Under the pieces are notes generated by a model. That model was not told the DNA's origin. It ran no database searches and saw only the letters and a program-made list of their open reading frames with translations. Source: Adiantum capillus-veneris (lineage: Eukaryota; Streptophyta; Polypodiopsida; Polypodiales; Pteridaceae). From it: DNA of 64,000 nucleotides. Positions 1 to 10,900 of the stretch are shown piece by piece. Position numbers and translations under genes: made by a program. Location: assembly GCA_014529385.2 (NCBI GenBank), contig CM043944.1, forward strand, positions 64,872,248 through 64,936,247, given 5' to 3'. Positions within the stretch are counted from its first letter, which is position 1; each line of letters starts with the position of its first letter.

Positions 1-1032
1 TGGATTTTCTTGCTAAGAGATTGTCCCATGAATGAAGAGCCACCCACTAAAACACCATTGGAGAGAATGATACCCTTCTGATAGTTTCCTTTTATGATTT
101 TATTTTGTACTACTCTCCCATGTTCTTCATCCCCTTCTAAGCGCCCCCTTTGGCAAGGTTGTAACTCCTCACATCGTACCACTTCAAAGGTTGATGGATT
201 ACTGTTTGATTTTGTGAAACATTTGGCTTCTTGCATGATAGGTTCCTCCATGCTTAACATACATGGGTCATACCAATGCTTTTCAACATCCTCAAACACT
301 TCTTCAAGATTATCCTCACATGGATTCAACTCACACTCTTCTACTTTGTTTTGGAGTTGGCATTCCATGTACACAATCATCTCTTTATGATCAATGTGGT
401 CTATGATCTCTCCACCTATGATTTCATCTTCTTCTTCACTCTCTTCTTCTAGACAAGATACACTCTCAGATAAATCAAGGTTACCTTCAAGGTCTTCATT
501 CTCCATAGAGTCATGTTGCACAAAAGCTTTGTCTGCTCAGACTAGAAATTGATCCTCTGCCAAAAGGTTGGATGTATCCATTATTGAATCATCAATGCCA
601 TTTGAGATATCTTGTGTCGATTTTTTCATGCTTGTGATAAAGGTAGAAGAAAGACATTCCACATTTGAATCTTGGCCACACACTTTAGCACTTGAATAAT
701 CAATTGGCATGTAAGTAACTTCTTCAACATTTGTCGGAGTAGAAGGAGACAATTATGGCAAAGGAGATGACTCCTTGATAGAAACACTTTCATGATGGTT
801 GGTTCTTCCAGCATGATGGAAACCATTTTTGATGTAGAAGTACTTGTGAAACTTCCTTCGGGCAATAGTGACCGCTTCTTCCTCTCCCCTTTGAAGGGAT
901 CGGGATGGAATTGAAGAGGCAAAGTGCTCATGCCGCGGGTAAAAACAAGACCTACGTGGCACGCAACTCCACAAGTTGCCATTGCATCTCCTTGAGTTGG
1001 TGTTGTAGCACCGCCACCAGGGATGCATCCAT
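1..1032 (-). pseudogene. Broken long reading frame of unknown function, probably retroelement-associated; runs off the left edge
   Basis: I do not recognise this protein. On the minus strand one frame is open from about 1124 to base 1 except for TAA at 753-755 and TGA at 537-539. A better N-terminus lies in another frame: an ATG at 1032 begins MDASLVAVLQHQLKEM, an amphipathic stretch like the start of many plant gag proteins, ended by a stop at 952. A frameshift near 950 therefore seems likely. The downstream part is very acidic (for example SCLEEESEEEDEI near residue 15 after the ATG at 506) and Cys/Glu-rich, with no zinc knuckle, RT or protease motif visible inside the window. Its composition resembles the equally unrecognised ORF at 53874-55228. 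The C-terminus lies outside the window. That it belongs to an LTR element is inference from this style and from its surroundings. Confidence 0.35.
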
Positions 1033-2050
1033 AACGGTAGATAGATAAGAGTACCCTCCGGACGAAGGCCGTGCGTGTGTGGAGTCCGGAGGAGAAGGAG
1101 GTGTCTCCTCTTGGTTAATGCCATGGCACGTGATGTGTAGGAGAAAGTGAATCGGAAAAGAAAGATAGAGAGCTATGCACATGAGAAAGGATAAACGATG
1201 ACTAGTAAATGTCGCTTCCTCACTCATCCACGCGATGGAGTGGAGGGTTCAAGTGAAGTAGGAGGGAGTAGAAGCGAACGGCTTCAAGACAGAGGTAGAG
1301 CAGCTTTGGAAATTGCTCAGAGTGTGTAGATGTAGTGAAAATGTAGGTTTCATAGTGACTAGGGTAAAGGGGCCGATATAAGGCCACCTAAGGAAGGCAC
1401 CAAATTGCGAGCACTCTTCTACTCTGTTTTTAGCTTGCAAGGGCGCATTCGACAGTTCAATGCAAGGCGACCTAGGCATAGAATCATTCAGCTAACAAGT
1501 CTTGATTACACGATCGAACGGTGAGTGTTCCATCATGTCTCACATAAACCACTCTAGCACCCAGCTGAATGTGTCCCTCTTCTAGAACTAAAGAACTTTG
1601 TAAAGGAGGCCACGAGTCCCAGGGTAGGGACCCGGTTTTTTATTGGCCCCTTTACCCTAGTCCTTTTATAAGTGTGTGATCCTTTACTCCAGCACCCAAC
1701 TAAACATGTCCCTCTTCTAGAACTAAATGAACTTTGTAAAGGGGGCCACGGGTCCCAGGGCAGGGACCCGATATTTTATTGGCCCTAGTCCTTTTATAAG
1801 TGTGTGATCCTTTAAAAGGGCAAGGTTCACACTAGCTCTTTTTTTAAAAAGTGGTCATATTAAAGCTTTGGGAGGCAAGGTCACTTGGTTTTTTATAAAA
1901 AAACCAAAACCCTTGGCGAAAAAAAATGACGAAGGGAGCATTGCCGCCTCGGAAAAGAAAAACCGTCGAACCACCCCGTGCTGCACTGTTGACACGCCTC
2001 CCTACTACCTGCTGTGCTAGCGCAGCGCCGCTTCCTGCTCTACACTGACT
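1033..2050. other. Non-coding stretch with a tandem duplication and inverted repeats; no gene seen
   Basis: I see no convincing gene. The stretch contains an 18-bp inverted pair GACTAGGGTAAAGGGGCC (1364-1381) and its complement (1644-1661), the tandem duplication listed separately, and short AT-rich runs before 2050. The short open frames here have no recognisable protein motifs. Confidence 0.5.
1549..1815. repeat. Two-unit tandem duplication, period about 135 bp
   Basis: The segment containing TCCCTCTTCTAGAACTAAA occurs twice (near 1574 and 1709), followed each time by a GGCCACGRGTCCCAGGG block and by CCTTTTATAAGTGTGTGATC. The units differ by substitutions and small indels, so the duplication is not recent. 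Confidence 0.8.
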
Positions 2051-2733
2051 TAGGTAATCCCTCACACATGGCATATGATCATGACGGTCTAGCAGCGGAG
2101 CACTTTATACATGCTAGGGATATGCTGATGGAGATTCTTGCAGTGTTGTTCAATCATGCCATGTGTGAGGGATTACCTGAGACTTGGAGGTTGTCTACTA
2201 TTGTGTCTATCTTCAAGGTAGGGGATCCTATAGAGCTTGGGAACTACCGCACTATTATGGTGGGACACACATTGGTACGATTGTATGCATCCATTCTTGA
2301 GCAGCGCTTGAGTATTTGGGCAGAGGATGAGGGGGTACGGGCAAAGGGTCAGGCCGGTTTTAGGAGGAGTTTCTCCACTCTTGATCATATTTTGACACTC
2401 AGAGCCATCATTGAGGAGGGCAAGTCACATGGGAGACGGATTTATTGTAGCGTTGTTGATTTCTACAAAGCATTTAACATGGTACCGAGAGCTCGATTGA
2501 TGCGCAGACTATAGGAGATGGGGGTGCCCATAGAGTTGATCTGGGGAATTATGGCTTTGTACAGATCAGTGATGGGACATGTAGGCACTCCGGAAGGGGT
2601 ATATTATTTAGTTCACTCTACTATTGGGGTGAAACAGCGCTGCCCATTTTCTCCTACTCTATTTGGTATGTATGTTGATGAGGTGTCTTACATTGATAGA
2701 GAGGGTGATAGAGGTGCCCAGTTGGAAGTGTAA
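2050..2733 (+). pseudogene. LINE (non-LTR retrotransposon) reverse transcriptase fragment
   Basis: The translation matches the middle of a LINE reverse transcriptase. Visible are a PETWRLSTIVSIFKVGDP block (motif 1 region), GNYRTIMVGHTLVRLYASIL (the NYRPI motif region), GQAGFRRSFSTLDHI, then VDFYKAFNMVPR, the F-x-D-x-x-KAF motif of RT motif A, followed by GVKQRCPFSPTLFGMYVDE (motif B, normally QGCPLSP). A TAG stop at 2512-2514 splits the domain, QG is changed to QR, and the coding match ends at 2733, before the YxDD motif. There the chromovirus LTR begins on the opposite strand. No endonuclease domain is present. The left end carries an inverted duplication (see findings). This is a dead partial LINE. 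Confidence 0.85.
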
Positions 2734-2882
2734 GACAAGGGAAGCTAGAGCCTGAGAGTCCACCACCCAACCACCCATTATATAGCAAAGCCCCTGGCCC
2801 TTTGCCCTAGTTGGACTCCTCATTCCACACTGCCTATCCCGGCCTTGCCCTTGTCTAGTCTGGCCTTGTCGGTGTCCTAGCA
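2729..2882 (-). repeat. Short LTR (154 bp) of a chromovirus, 3' LTR of the adjacent integrase fragment
   Basis: On the minus strand the sequence starts TGCTAGGACACC directly after a purine-rich tract (CTTAAGGGGGGAGTAA, 2883-2898) and ends GTCTTACA. This gives TG...CA ends and places it as the 3' LTR of the chromodomain-bearing element upstream on the same strand. It holds a TATA-like CTATATAATGG (2775-2785). The 37829-38074 LTR has the same layout: a TATA box followed by GGGTGGTNGGGTGGTGGA, and the same CTTACA end. Confidence 0.75.
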
Positions 2883-2893
2883 TTACTCCCCCC

Positions 2894-3264
2894 TTAAGAA
2901 GAGTTTTCCTCCTCGAAAACAAAAGTGGGGAACTTATTCTTAAGAACACTAATGTTTTTCCAAGTGGCACCTTCTTCAGGTTGGTCTTTCCACTTGATTA
3001 AGTCTTGTTGACGTACGCGATGACGTGTACGCAACTCATGATAATCAAGAACACGTTCAGGTTCATGCGGTAGGGTAGGAGGTTCAATGAAATCAACCAA
3101 AACCTGTTGGTTAATGACATTGTCATCCCCATGTAACCGCTTACGTAAACGGCTTACATGAAACACCGAATGAATGAGAGAATGTGAAGGTAGTAATAAT
3201 TTGTAGGCACAATCACCTACTCGCTTGAGTATTTTGAAAGGCCCATATATCGGGGAGATAATTT
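2894..3264 (-). pseudogene. Chromovirus (Ty3/gypsy) integrase C-terminus with chromodomain, 5'-truncated
   Basis: Reading the minus strand from about 3264, the frame gives IYGPFKILKRVGDCAYKLLL (GPY/F module of a Ty3 integrase), then VFHVSRLRKRL, the usual linker, then a chromodomain: PERVLDYHELRTRH, QDLIKWKDQPEEGATWKNI and a terminal FPTFVFEEENSS. Aromatic residues typical of the chromodomain cage are visible (Y, W, W). The stop codon is followed directly by the polypurine tract and LTR, as expected of a pol 3' end. Everything upstream of the GPY/F region (integrase core, RNase H, RT, protease, gag) is missing, and the sequence changes abruptly near 3264. It targeted chromatin when alive; here it is only a fragment. 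Confidence 0.88.
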
Positions 3265-4107
3265 AGGTGTCGGCCTAGACCTTGGTGTGAGCGCAAGGCC
3301 GCCGAGCGGTGTGCCCGCAGGAAAGAGTAGAGCTCGGGTAAGAGAAGATCCTTCTCTAACACAGATCGCAATCTAAAGAAGAACCTCAAGAACTCAAGAC
3401 CCTCAGGAACTCAAGAACCCAAGAACCGCAAGAACCCAAGTTCCTCGTGAACTTAAGAACTCAAGACTTCACTGTATGGTCATCACCCGAAGCGGAATAG
3501 ATACTTCGCATGGAGGTGGCGAAGAAGAATTATCCCCACCAGGTCCGACCCTCCTCCTCCCTATCTACATACAAGACATTGATTCAAAAGATGAAAAGAA
3601 GATGGGAAGTCAAGAATCAATTTTTCAAGTCTAGGAAAAGCCACTTGCATGTGGAATATTTTGGAGATACTTGAGGGACAAGCGGGTTGAGAGTTTTGGT
3701 AACTTGAGTATTGTGGATATATATGAGCAACCAAATACTGGAAAGATACCATTTTATGGGAGTTTTTACTATTGAGGATGTGTACGACGGGCTCGAAAAG
3801 TTAACATTTGTGAGTTAGTTGCGGAAGAATGCTTTGCCATAAAGCATGTCCATGGTATCAACAAAGATAGATCATGCAAAAGATGGCTTGATAAAGAATA
3901 TCAAGATGCTCGAAAGTCCTTGATAAAGCTTGATAGGTGAAAGCATAGAATGGTGTTTAAATACTTGGTGTCCATGGACACCAAGTATGATGCTATGTAT
4001 GGCACCATAGCTGGGCTTTTAAGTCAATAATTTTCAAAAGAATATAGGTAAGATAATTGACTTCACGACTCCACTACTCGGATTGAAAGACATGGAGCGG
4101 TTAGCAC
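3265..4107. other. Non-coding stretch with short AAGAACC-type repeats and a palindrome; no gene seen
   Basis: Positions 3371-3469 hold a degenerate short tandem repeat built on CAAGAACC/CTCAAGAAC units. A perfect 28-bp palindrome lies at 3961-3988 and is listed separately. No open frame here carries a recognisable motif, although 3940-4030 reads as a short coding-like run ending at TAA 4028-4030. Confidence 0.5.
3961..3988. repeat. Perfect 28-bp palindrome
   Basis: The half-site ATACTTGGTGTCCA is followed immediately by its exact reverse complement, with no spacer. It stops being palindromic at 3960/3989. Confidence 0.95.
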
Positions 4108-4286
<179 letters not shown>

Positions 4287-4487
4287 CTCTCCTACTCTCC
4301 TGTTCAGAATATGGATGATGGAGACTCCCTTCCTCTCGCTTTGGTTCCAGCTCACACCTCCTCACAAACAGCAATGGAGCTTCTTGAACTCAACAATGCA
4401 GCACAAATGGATTTCAGTTCACTATTACAAAAATCAAGAAGTTTTGTATGACTTCATTCATTTCAAACTACTGCAGACTGTTCGAGG

Positions 4488-5330
4488 ATGGTGGACGACG
4501 GATTTGATGATGAGGCACATGGAATAGATATAGTTCATACGCAGGTGCACTCCAAGAGAAAGGCTTGTCTAAATGAGGATGAAATTATTGCAGTAAGGAA
4601 GTATGAAGCACAGGCTAAACGTGAGTATAGAAAGCGATGTCATGCAAGAAACCAAGTACAACCAAGCGTCAACATTGGAGCGGAAGATTGTCATAGGGAG
4701 GACGTCGATGTACACACAAAGGAAGACAAGAAGCAACATACTATTCAGAATATTGTTCAGCACATTGTGAGACAGCTGCATAGTTACGGGAAAGAAGATA
4801 AGAATGCAATTCTTCAAGGTGTTTTCAATGATGATAGAATCTTACCATTCTGTGAAGATTTGTATCTTCCTGCAAATGGCCTTATTTTTGCACTCAAGGT
4901 CTCCTTACAGGAATTAAAGATTCCAAAATCAGATGATGAGATGTTTTTAAAACGAAGCACATTCAGCATGCTGGTGAATGGATTACTACATGATAATGGG
5001 AGCCAAGGTAGAGGTGTTACTCTACATAAAGTGGCAAAGCTATTAAATGTTTATCCAAGGAATTTATATTCAGCTTTGGGTAGACTTGACAGCGATCCTA
5101 TGTCAAGTACGTTGAGGTTCGACTTATGCAAAAGGAAGTCTGGAAATGCTGGGTCCTTATTGGAGGAATTGAAGCAGACAATTATTACATTTTGGATAGA
5201 TCACAATAGGGTGTCTCCAAACAAGAAAGATATTTGTCAGAAACGATTGGGCAGAAAACATTATCAAGAGCATCCCATACACTTACTTGATGAATCTCAG
5301 GTAAACATGTCTCATTCTTACAATGAATAA
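4488..5330 (+). CDS. Unrecognised 280-codon ORF, probably the first exon of a spliced gene or transposase-like protein
   Basis: I cannot assign this protein. An ATG at 4488 opens 280 codons ending at TAA 5328-5330. The N-terminal third is charged and basic (KRKACLNEDEIIAVRKYEAQ, then an Arg/Lys-rich AKREYRKRCHARNQ). The middle has a helical, leucine-rich block (LQELKIPKSDDEMFLKRSTF). The C-terminal block LLEELKQTIITFWIDHNRV, then SPNKKDICQKRLGRKHYQEH, has the FW...(T/N)RVSPNxKD pattern I associate with uncharacterised, transposase-like proteins of mosses and algae; that association is memory-based and weak. After LLDESQ the DNA reads CAG|GTAAAC, a good splice donor at 5299-5300, so the last residues are probably intronic. 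No acceptor can be fixed, because the sequence soon passes into the ~100-bp tandem array. Confidence 0.5.
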   Translation: MVDDGFDDEAHGIDIVHTQVHSKRKACLNEDEIIAVRKYEAQAKREYRKRCHARNQVQPSVNIGAEDCHREDVDVHTKEDKKQHTIQNIVQHIVRQLHSYGKEDKNAILQGVFNDDRILPFCEDLYLPANGLIFALKVSLQELKIPKSDDEMFLKRSTFSMLVNGLLHDNGSQGRGVTLHKVAKLLNVYPRNLYSALGRLDSDPMSSTLRFDLCKRKSGNAGSLLEELKQTIITFWIDHNRVSPNKKDICQKRLGRKHYQEHPIHLLDESQVNMSHSYNE

Positions 5331-5439
5331 CTCTCAAGTGAAACATCTCACTGTTATGAATAGCTACCCATTGGGTGTTATGGAGTTGTGTACATCCTAC
5401 TATACGTGATATGTAGCCAAGTAATGTGTCAAGATAGTC

Positions 5440-6119
5440 CATTGTCTCTACCTACGCTATTATGTGTGCTATATTGCACAAGTGTAGCCCAATGTCCCTC
5501 TCTATGCTATAAGTGTGCCATGTAAAAGGACTCTATTGTAGTAAGATAGCAACATGTGTGCTATACAGTAAAAGTGTGTGTAAGAATAGCACAATGTTCT
5601 TGTCTATGATATGATGTGTGGTATGTGAAACAGCTATATTACATATTGAGAGCACTATGTGTGCCATATAGCGTTAGTGTGTGTAATAAGAGGCCAATGT
5701 CCCTATCTATGCTATTATGTCATAGTATTTCTTGCAGTATGAGTGCTATATAGCATAACTATGTGTAATAATAGCCCGATCGTCTTGTCTATGCTATTAT
5801 GTGTGCCATGTAGCAGGACTCTATCAGAGTATGACAACATCATGTCTGCTATATACAGACATGTGTGTATAATAGCACAATATACCTATCTATGGTATTA
5901 TGTGTGCTATCAGATTTTATAATATTATGAGAGCACTATGTGTGCTACATAGCAGATGTTAGGGTAATAGTAGCATGGTATCCATGTCTATGGTATTATG
6001 TGTGCTATGCAGAGTGTGATATGTGTAATAATAGCACAATATCCCTATCTATGCTCTTTTGTGTGTTATGTAGAAGAACTGTGTTATAATATGAGAGCAC
6101 TATGTATGCTATATAGCAG
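5440..6119. repeat. Tandem array of about seven degenerate ~100-bp monomers
   Basis: The motif TCTATGSTATTATGTGTGCTAT recurs (with changes) at 5451, 5501, 5602, 5705, 5788, 5889, 5987 and 6048. Each copy is followed by AGGACTNTATTANAATATGAG-like text, GAGCACTATGTGTGCTATATAG and AATAATAGCACAATNTCCC. Spacings cluster near 100 bp, with shorter truncated units. The array ends where the element-B LTR begins at 6124. Confidence 0.85.
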
Positions 6120-6123
6120 ACGT

Positions 6124-7196
6124 TCTGAGCGGGATGAAAACACACACAGAGCCTCTATAACGACCCGACACACACTCGTGGGAAGATACACACACACACA
6201 CACTATGGGGCACCACTCGGCTTACACAACCAGCTTGGCCGAGACAGAAAACACACAGACGGAGTGAGAAGAGAGAGATTTCCCACTTGCCCACTCAACA
6301 CTCACACATACACACTCACACACACACACTCTCAATTCAGCTCAAAAGAGGCAAATTGCTGCTATTTAGACTCAATGAAGCTCAGCCCAACACCAATGGG
6401 GCAAATAGTTTACACAGTATTGAGGAAATACACCAGATACAACCACAAAGTTAAGCAGAGCCTCCACTCACCGGAGAAGATTACACAGAAAAACAGCAGA
6501 AAATCTATGAGGAATTCAGCAAAATGGACAACACCATTGCGATCGGAACGCCCAAAAACCCCACCCTGCAATGTCACAGTGCTCAAATCCGACCTCGGAT
6601 GAGTAGTTTAGGGCCAAAAAATGCTCCAAAAACAGCAAAAACACACTTGCGGCTGTTCCTCCCCTCTTCTCCACGTTTTTTCTGGTCTTTTCTTTGTTTT
6701 TTCAACTCCCACACTTAGCTTTATGAGTTGGGCAGCCTTGGCCTTTTAGATGACCTCAAACGGACTCCGAACAGGCCAAAAACTGACCTCGCAGTGCATA
6801 GTTGTCACCTTTTTGCATCATCCGCACACCTGGCACTCATTTCTTTTCAATAATGCGTCTCGCAACCACGTGAAGTGGCCCCCAAAAGTGGTCCTAATGA
6901 TGACCTTTCTGCATAACTCTCACAAGAAAAAACCCATGTTGTGTCCGTACTTCTCCACGTGCAAGTATTGACCGCGTTCGACCTCCTGACGCCACTAGAT
7001 GCCATCTGACGCACCTGCTTATCTCATGTTGTCGGCCCGCGGATAGCTTTCTCGAGAAGTTTTACGTGCTACCAACTCCTCATTATTGTAGAAAAAACAC
7101 ACGGGTACTTGTAATAGTGAAAATCGATGCACTATGTATATGATGTCCTGCCTGTACACATGTGGGCCCCACGTAACCACCTGGCTCTGAAAAATG
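6124..7196 (-). repeat. LTR of the element-B family, antisense copy, truncated at its 5' (right) end
   Basis: The sequence is collinear with the solo LTR at 29522-30658: both read GAGCGGGATGAAAA, ATAACGACCCGACACACACTC, the AAATCCGACCTCGGATGAG block and, near the right end, CAGAGCCAGGTGG or its complement. In LTR orientation (minus) its terminal CA end is at about 6124, where the base pattern is TCTGAG instead of TGTGAG. The TGTCAGGAG start is missing and the sequence passes into element A' LTR near 7197-7230. ACGT stands directly left of it, as it does at the solo LTR. Confidence 0.8.
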
Positions 7197-7230
7197 GGCA
7201 AGTCTATTGGTGAATAAAGCAATATATATA

Positions 7231-7917
7231 TATGGTGGGACTAGTGTATGGACTATTCATGGATTTTAGCTCAATGAGCACATGGTGTTAGAATAATGAG
7301 TAAAAATAATTTAAAAAAATATGGAGGAATTATGGATATGGAAAGATATTGAAATCATATGATATGGTCCCTCTTTGTATTATTTTGGATGAAAGAGGGA
7401 AAGGTATGCAAGTAAATGAAAATAATATAATAAACATGACTAAGAAACTAGAAATCAATTTTTTTGTTTTCACGAGAGTGAGGGTGAAAATGTGGGGGTG
7501 ATTTGTATAAAAGAAAAATATGAGGTTAGAGTATGTACACATTGGCAAATAATACACTTATGGTGCAAGAGGATGAAAGAAGGCATACATAAGTTTAATA
7601 AAACACACACCTAGGTATAAATATTTAAATAAAATATCAAAATAATTATAAAAATCTCTATATTTAGGCCATATATATAATGAAATATTTACACACAAAG
7701 GCCATAATATACATTTTTTAATTATTTTTAATTATTTTTGGCTCAACTAGCCCAATAACTAGCTAATTGAGGGTTTATTAGAAAATATGGAAAAAGTCCC
7801 TAACTCACACACACCTATGTACAGTGAGATGGTAGGGATAGCCATAGTGTTTGGGTGAATTTGGTAGGGTGGGGTAGTTCACTATGACAATTTTGAATAG
7901 CCGAAAAACGGCTATCA
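7231..7917 (-). repeat. 3' LTR of element A' (truncated)
   Basis: On the minus strand a purine-rich PPT (GGGGGAGGGC, 7921-7930) is followed by TGATAGCCGTTTTTCGGC, which is the start of the element-A LTR at 11984. The two then align, as inverted copies, through CCCTAACTCACACACRCCTA, the GGCTCAACTAGCCCA block, AATGAAATATTTACACACAAA and more divergent AT-rich sequence. The copy is cut short around 7200-7230 beside the element-B LTR. LTR A has a long (TA)n here expanded to about 80 bp; this copy has only a few repeats. Confidence 0.8.
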
Positions 7918-7972
7918 TTAGCCCTCCCCCAGGATGATGGTATATTCATGTACCATCATAAAGCATCTTTTC

Positions 7973-10900
7973 CTAAGAGAGTACTTCAGAGTTTGGCCCC
8001 TCGGCATTTTGACTGGAGTTACATTTATGCTTCATAGAGAAATACTTACATGAGATAGCTGCCTTTTGGCAGATCTTTGGTAGATCCTTTGGTAGAAGGT
8101 GACTCAAATAAGGCTTCAAGCGATACCCGTTTACCTTCCTGGAGTGCTCTTTCCCATTCAAGTCCGTAAGCTGATAGTAACTTGAGTTGAAAGCCTTTTT
8201 GACTATGTATGACCCCTGCCATCTAGTTTCAAATTTGGCATCAAAACGATTATCGAGTCGATTGTCACCTGCGTAGCTTTCCTCTTGTAGCACTCGTATG
8301 TTGCTTCTCTTTTCCACTCAAGCTCAGCTAAGGTAAGAAGTCGATCCATCCATGCTTCTTGATCATCTTGTGCTGCTTTGCCATGAAGTAGCATTGTTGG
8401 AATGTTGAGCTCAATTGGTTGTAAAGCCTCTTCACCATAGACCAGGTGAAACGGTGTAAACTCCGTGGCTTCCCTATATGTGGTTCGATACGCCCACAAG
8501 GCACCATCCAAGCAGTCATCCCACAACTTTCTCTTGTTTCTCACCATATTTCTAATGATGCCTGCAATGACACCATTAGCTTTTTCTACGAGACCATTTG
8601 ACTGGGGATAGTAGGGTGTACTGTGACGATGTAGAATGTGAAGTTCTTCACAGACTTCTGTGAGCAAGCCCTTCCTAAACCGTGGACCATTATCAGAAAC
8701 AATCTCCAAAGGTGTGCCAAATCTACAACAAATGTGAGTGTAGACGAATTTTCTCACTGTCGTCTCCTTTACCTTTGCTACACTTTATGCTTCCACCCAC
8801 CTAGTCATATAGTCTACAACCACTAGAATGTAGAGTTTACCATTTTTTGTCCTAAGCAGAGGACCCATAGCATCAATGCCCCACTTTTCAAAGGGTCCAT
8901 TTGCAAGCACGATTTTCCTTGGACCATAAACCAATCTTCTATTCCCATTTACCTGACAATTGTGACAATTTTTACACCGATGTTGGACATCCACATGCAG
9001 ACTTGGCCAAACATATCCCGCAAGCAAAATCTTCTTCACAGTTAATTCTTGGGCAAAATGACCACCACATGTTTCTTCATGCAAACCTTTTAAAATGGAT
9101 GGGATTTCCTCAATAGTTGGTATTCTTCTATACACTTGATCCTTCCCTCTTTGGTCGAGGGATCCTTCTAGGAAGAGATACGCGCTTGCCTTCTTCATGA
9201 GTCTCCTCTTCTGAGCCTTCGTGAAGTCTTATGGAAACTCACCATCCAAAATGTATCCAATAATGGGAGTCAATGACTTCAATCCCTGGTATCTTGGTTG
9301 CTTCACAGCAGTTGCCACCATGATGATCTGCACTTCTTTCTCAACACATGTAACTGCTTATTGTGCAAGTAAATCGGCATCTTCATTTTGTCTCCTAAGA
9401 ATATGATATAATTTCACTTCTTCAAACTGATTAAACAACCTACGAATGGCAAGAAATTTTGTTAGGTTTTCATTCTTTCATGCCCAAATGCCTACAATCT
9501 GCTTCACAATGAGAAGTGCATCTCCCTTTACCATGAGACGTTCTATACCTTGGCCAATGCATATCTTTAAACCATGAAGTAGTGTGTCGTATTAAGCTTC
9601 ATTGTTGCTAGTTGAACCTGGTAGATTGACCTTCTCTTTCATGACCACCTCTCCACTTGGGTTGAGCAACACTAGCCCTCCCCCTGCTTTTCCTGTGGCT
9701 CGCCGAAAAGCTCCATCAAAGAACAAGGTAAAAGAATTCAGAATACTTTTTGGTGGTGGCAATGGTAGGGTCTTTACTAGAGGCACCTTAATTTCCTTCT
9801 CATGTACCCTATAAGTGAGAATGCCTACCAATTGTGCACGCACACTATCTTCTACCTTGAAAGAGTATTAGAACTCTTGCAACTCCATAATCCACTTTGA
9901 GATCCTAGTACTAAGATTCATTTGAGATGACACCCAAGGGAACAAATTTTTTGCAGTGAGAATTACAAAAGGTTTTGGTAGCAGGTAGGATCTAAACTTT
10001 CTCACCACAAACATGAGAGAAAGCATCATGAGTTCTGCTTCTGTGTAGCCTCTCTTCAAAGCATTCATGAGCCTACTAGCAAAGTAGATGGGTCGCATTC
10101 TAGTACTGTGGGGATCTTGTTGTAGCAACACAACACCAATTGTTTCCCTTCCAACACTAGAGCTAACAAATAATGTGTACTCCCAACAAGGAGGCATGAG
10201 TGTTGGTAGCTCTGACAAAATGACTTTAATGTTACAAAAGTACTCTTCAAGCTTATCAGACCATGCAAATTCTACTTGTTGTGTCATCTTTTGCAAAGGA
10301 TGAAGCAACTCCGAAGCTAAGTGAATAAAGTGTGACATATACTTTACCTTTTGAATGAATGAGATGACCTCTTTGAGATTCTTGGGTGATGGGAGCTCAA
10401 TAAGAGCCTTTACCTTTGAAGGATCCACCTCAATGCCTTTATAGGAAACCTTGTGACCAAGCAAGATCACTTCATCCTCACCTATGTGACACTTGTCGGG
10501 GTTGAGTTGACCTCCCATGTCATAGAGCTTCTTTTAACCTTCTTCTACCCTTTGTAGATGCAATGATTTTGAGCTACAAATGCAAAAATCATCAATAAAA
10601 ACCCTAATGGACTTTCCAAAGAATGCTTGAAACACCATGTTCATGAAGCGTTGGAAAGTTGCACGAGCATTTGTCAGAGCAAATGGCATGACTCTAAAAG
10701 CATAACAACCCCAAGGAGTGATGAAGGTTGTTTTCAACTGATCTTCCAATGCGATCCCTATTTGAAAGTAACCCGAGTAGCCGTCAGACACAGTGTACTT
10801 CTCATGACCAGCTACCTTATTTAGTATCTCATCTTGAAATGGGAGAGAAAGTGATCTCTTTTTGTTGCCTCATTGAGTGGACGGTAATCCTCACACACCC

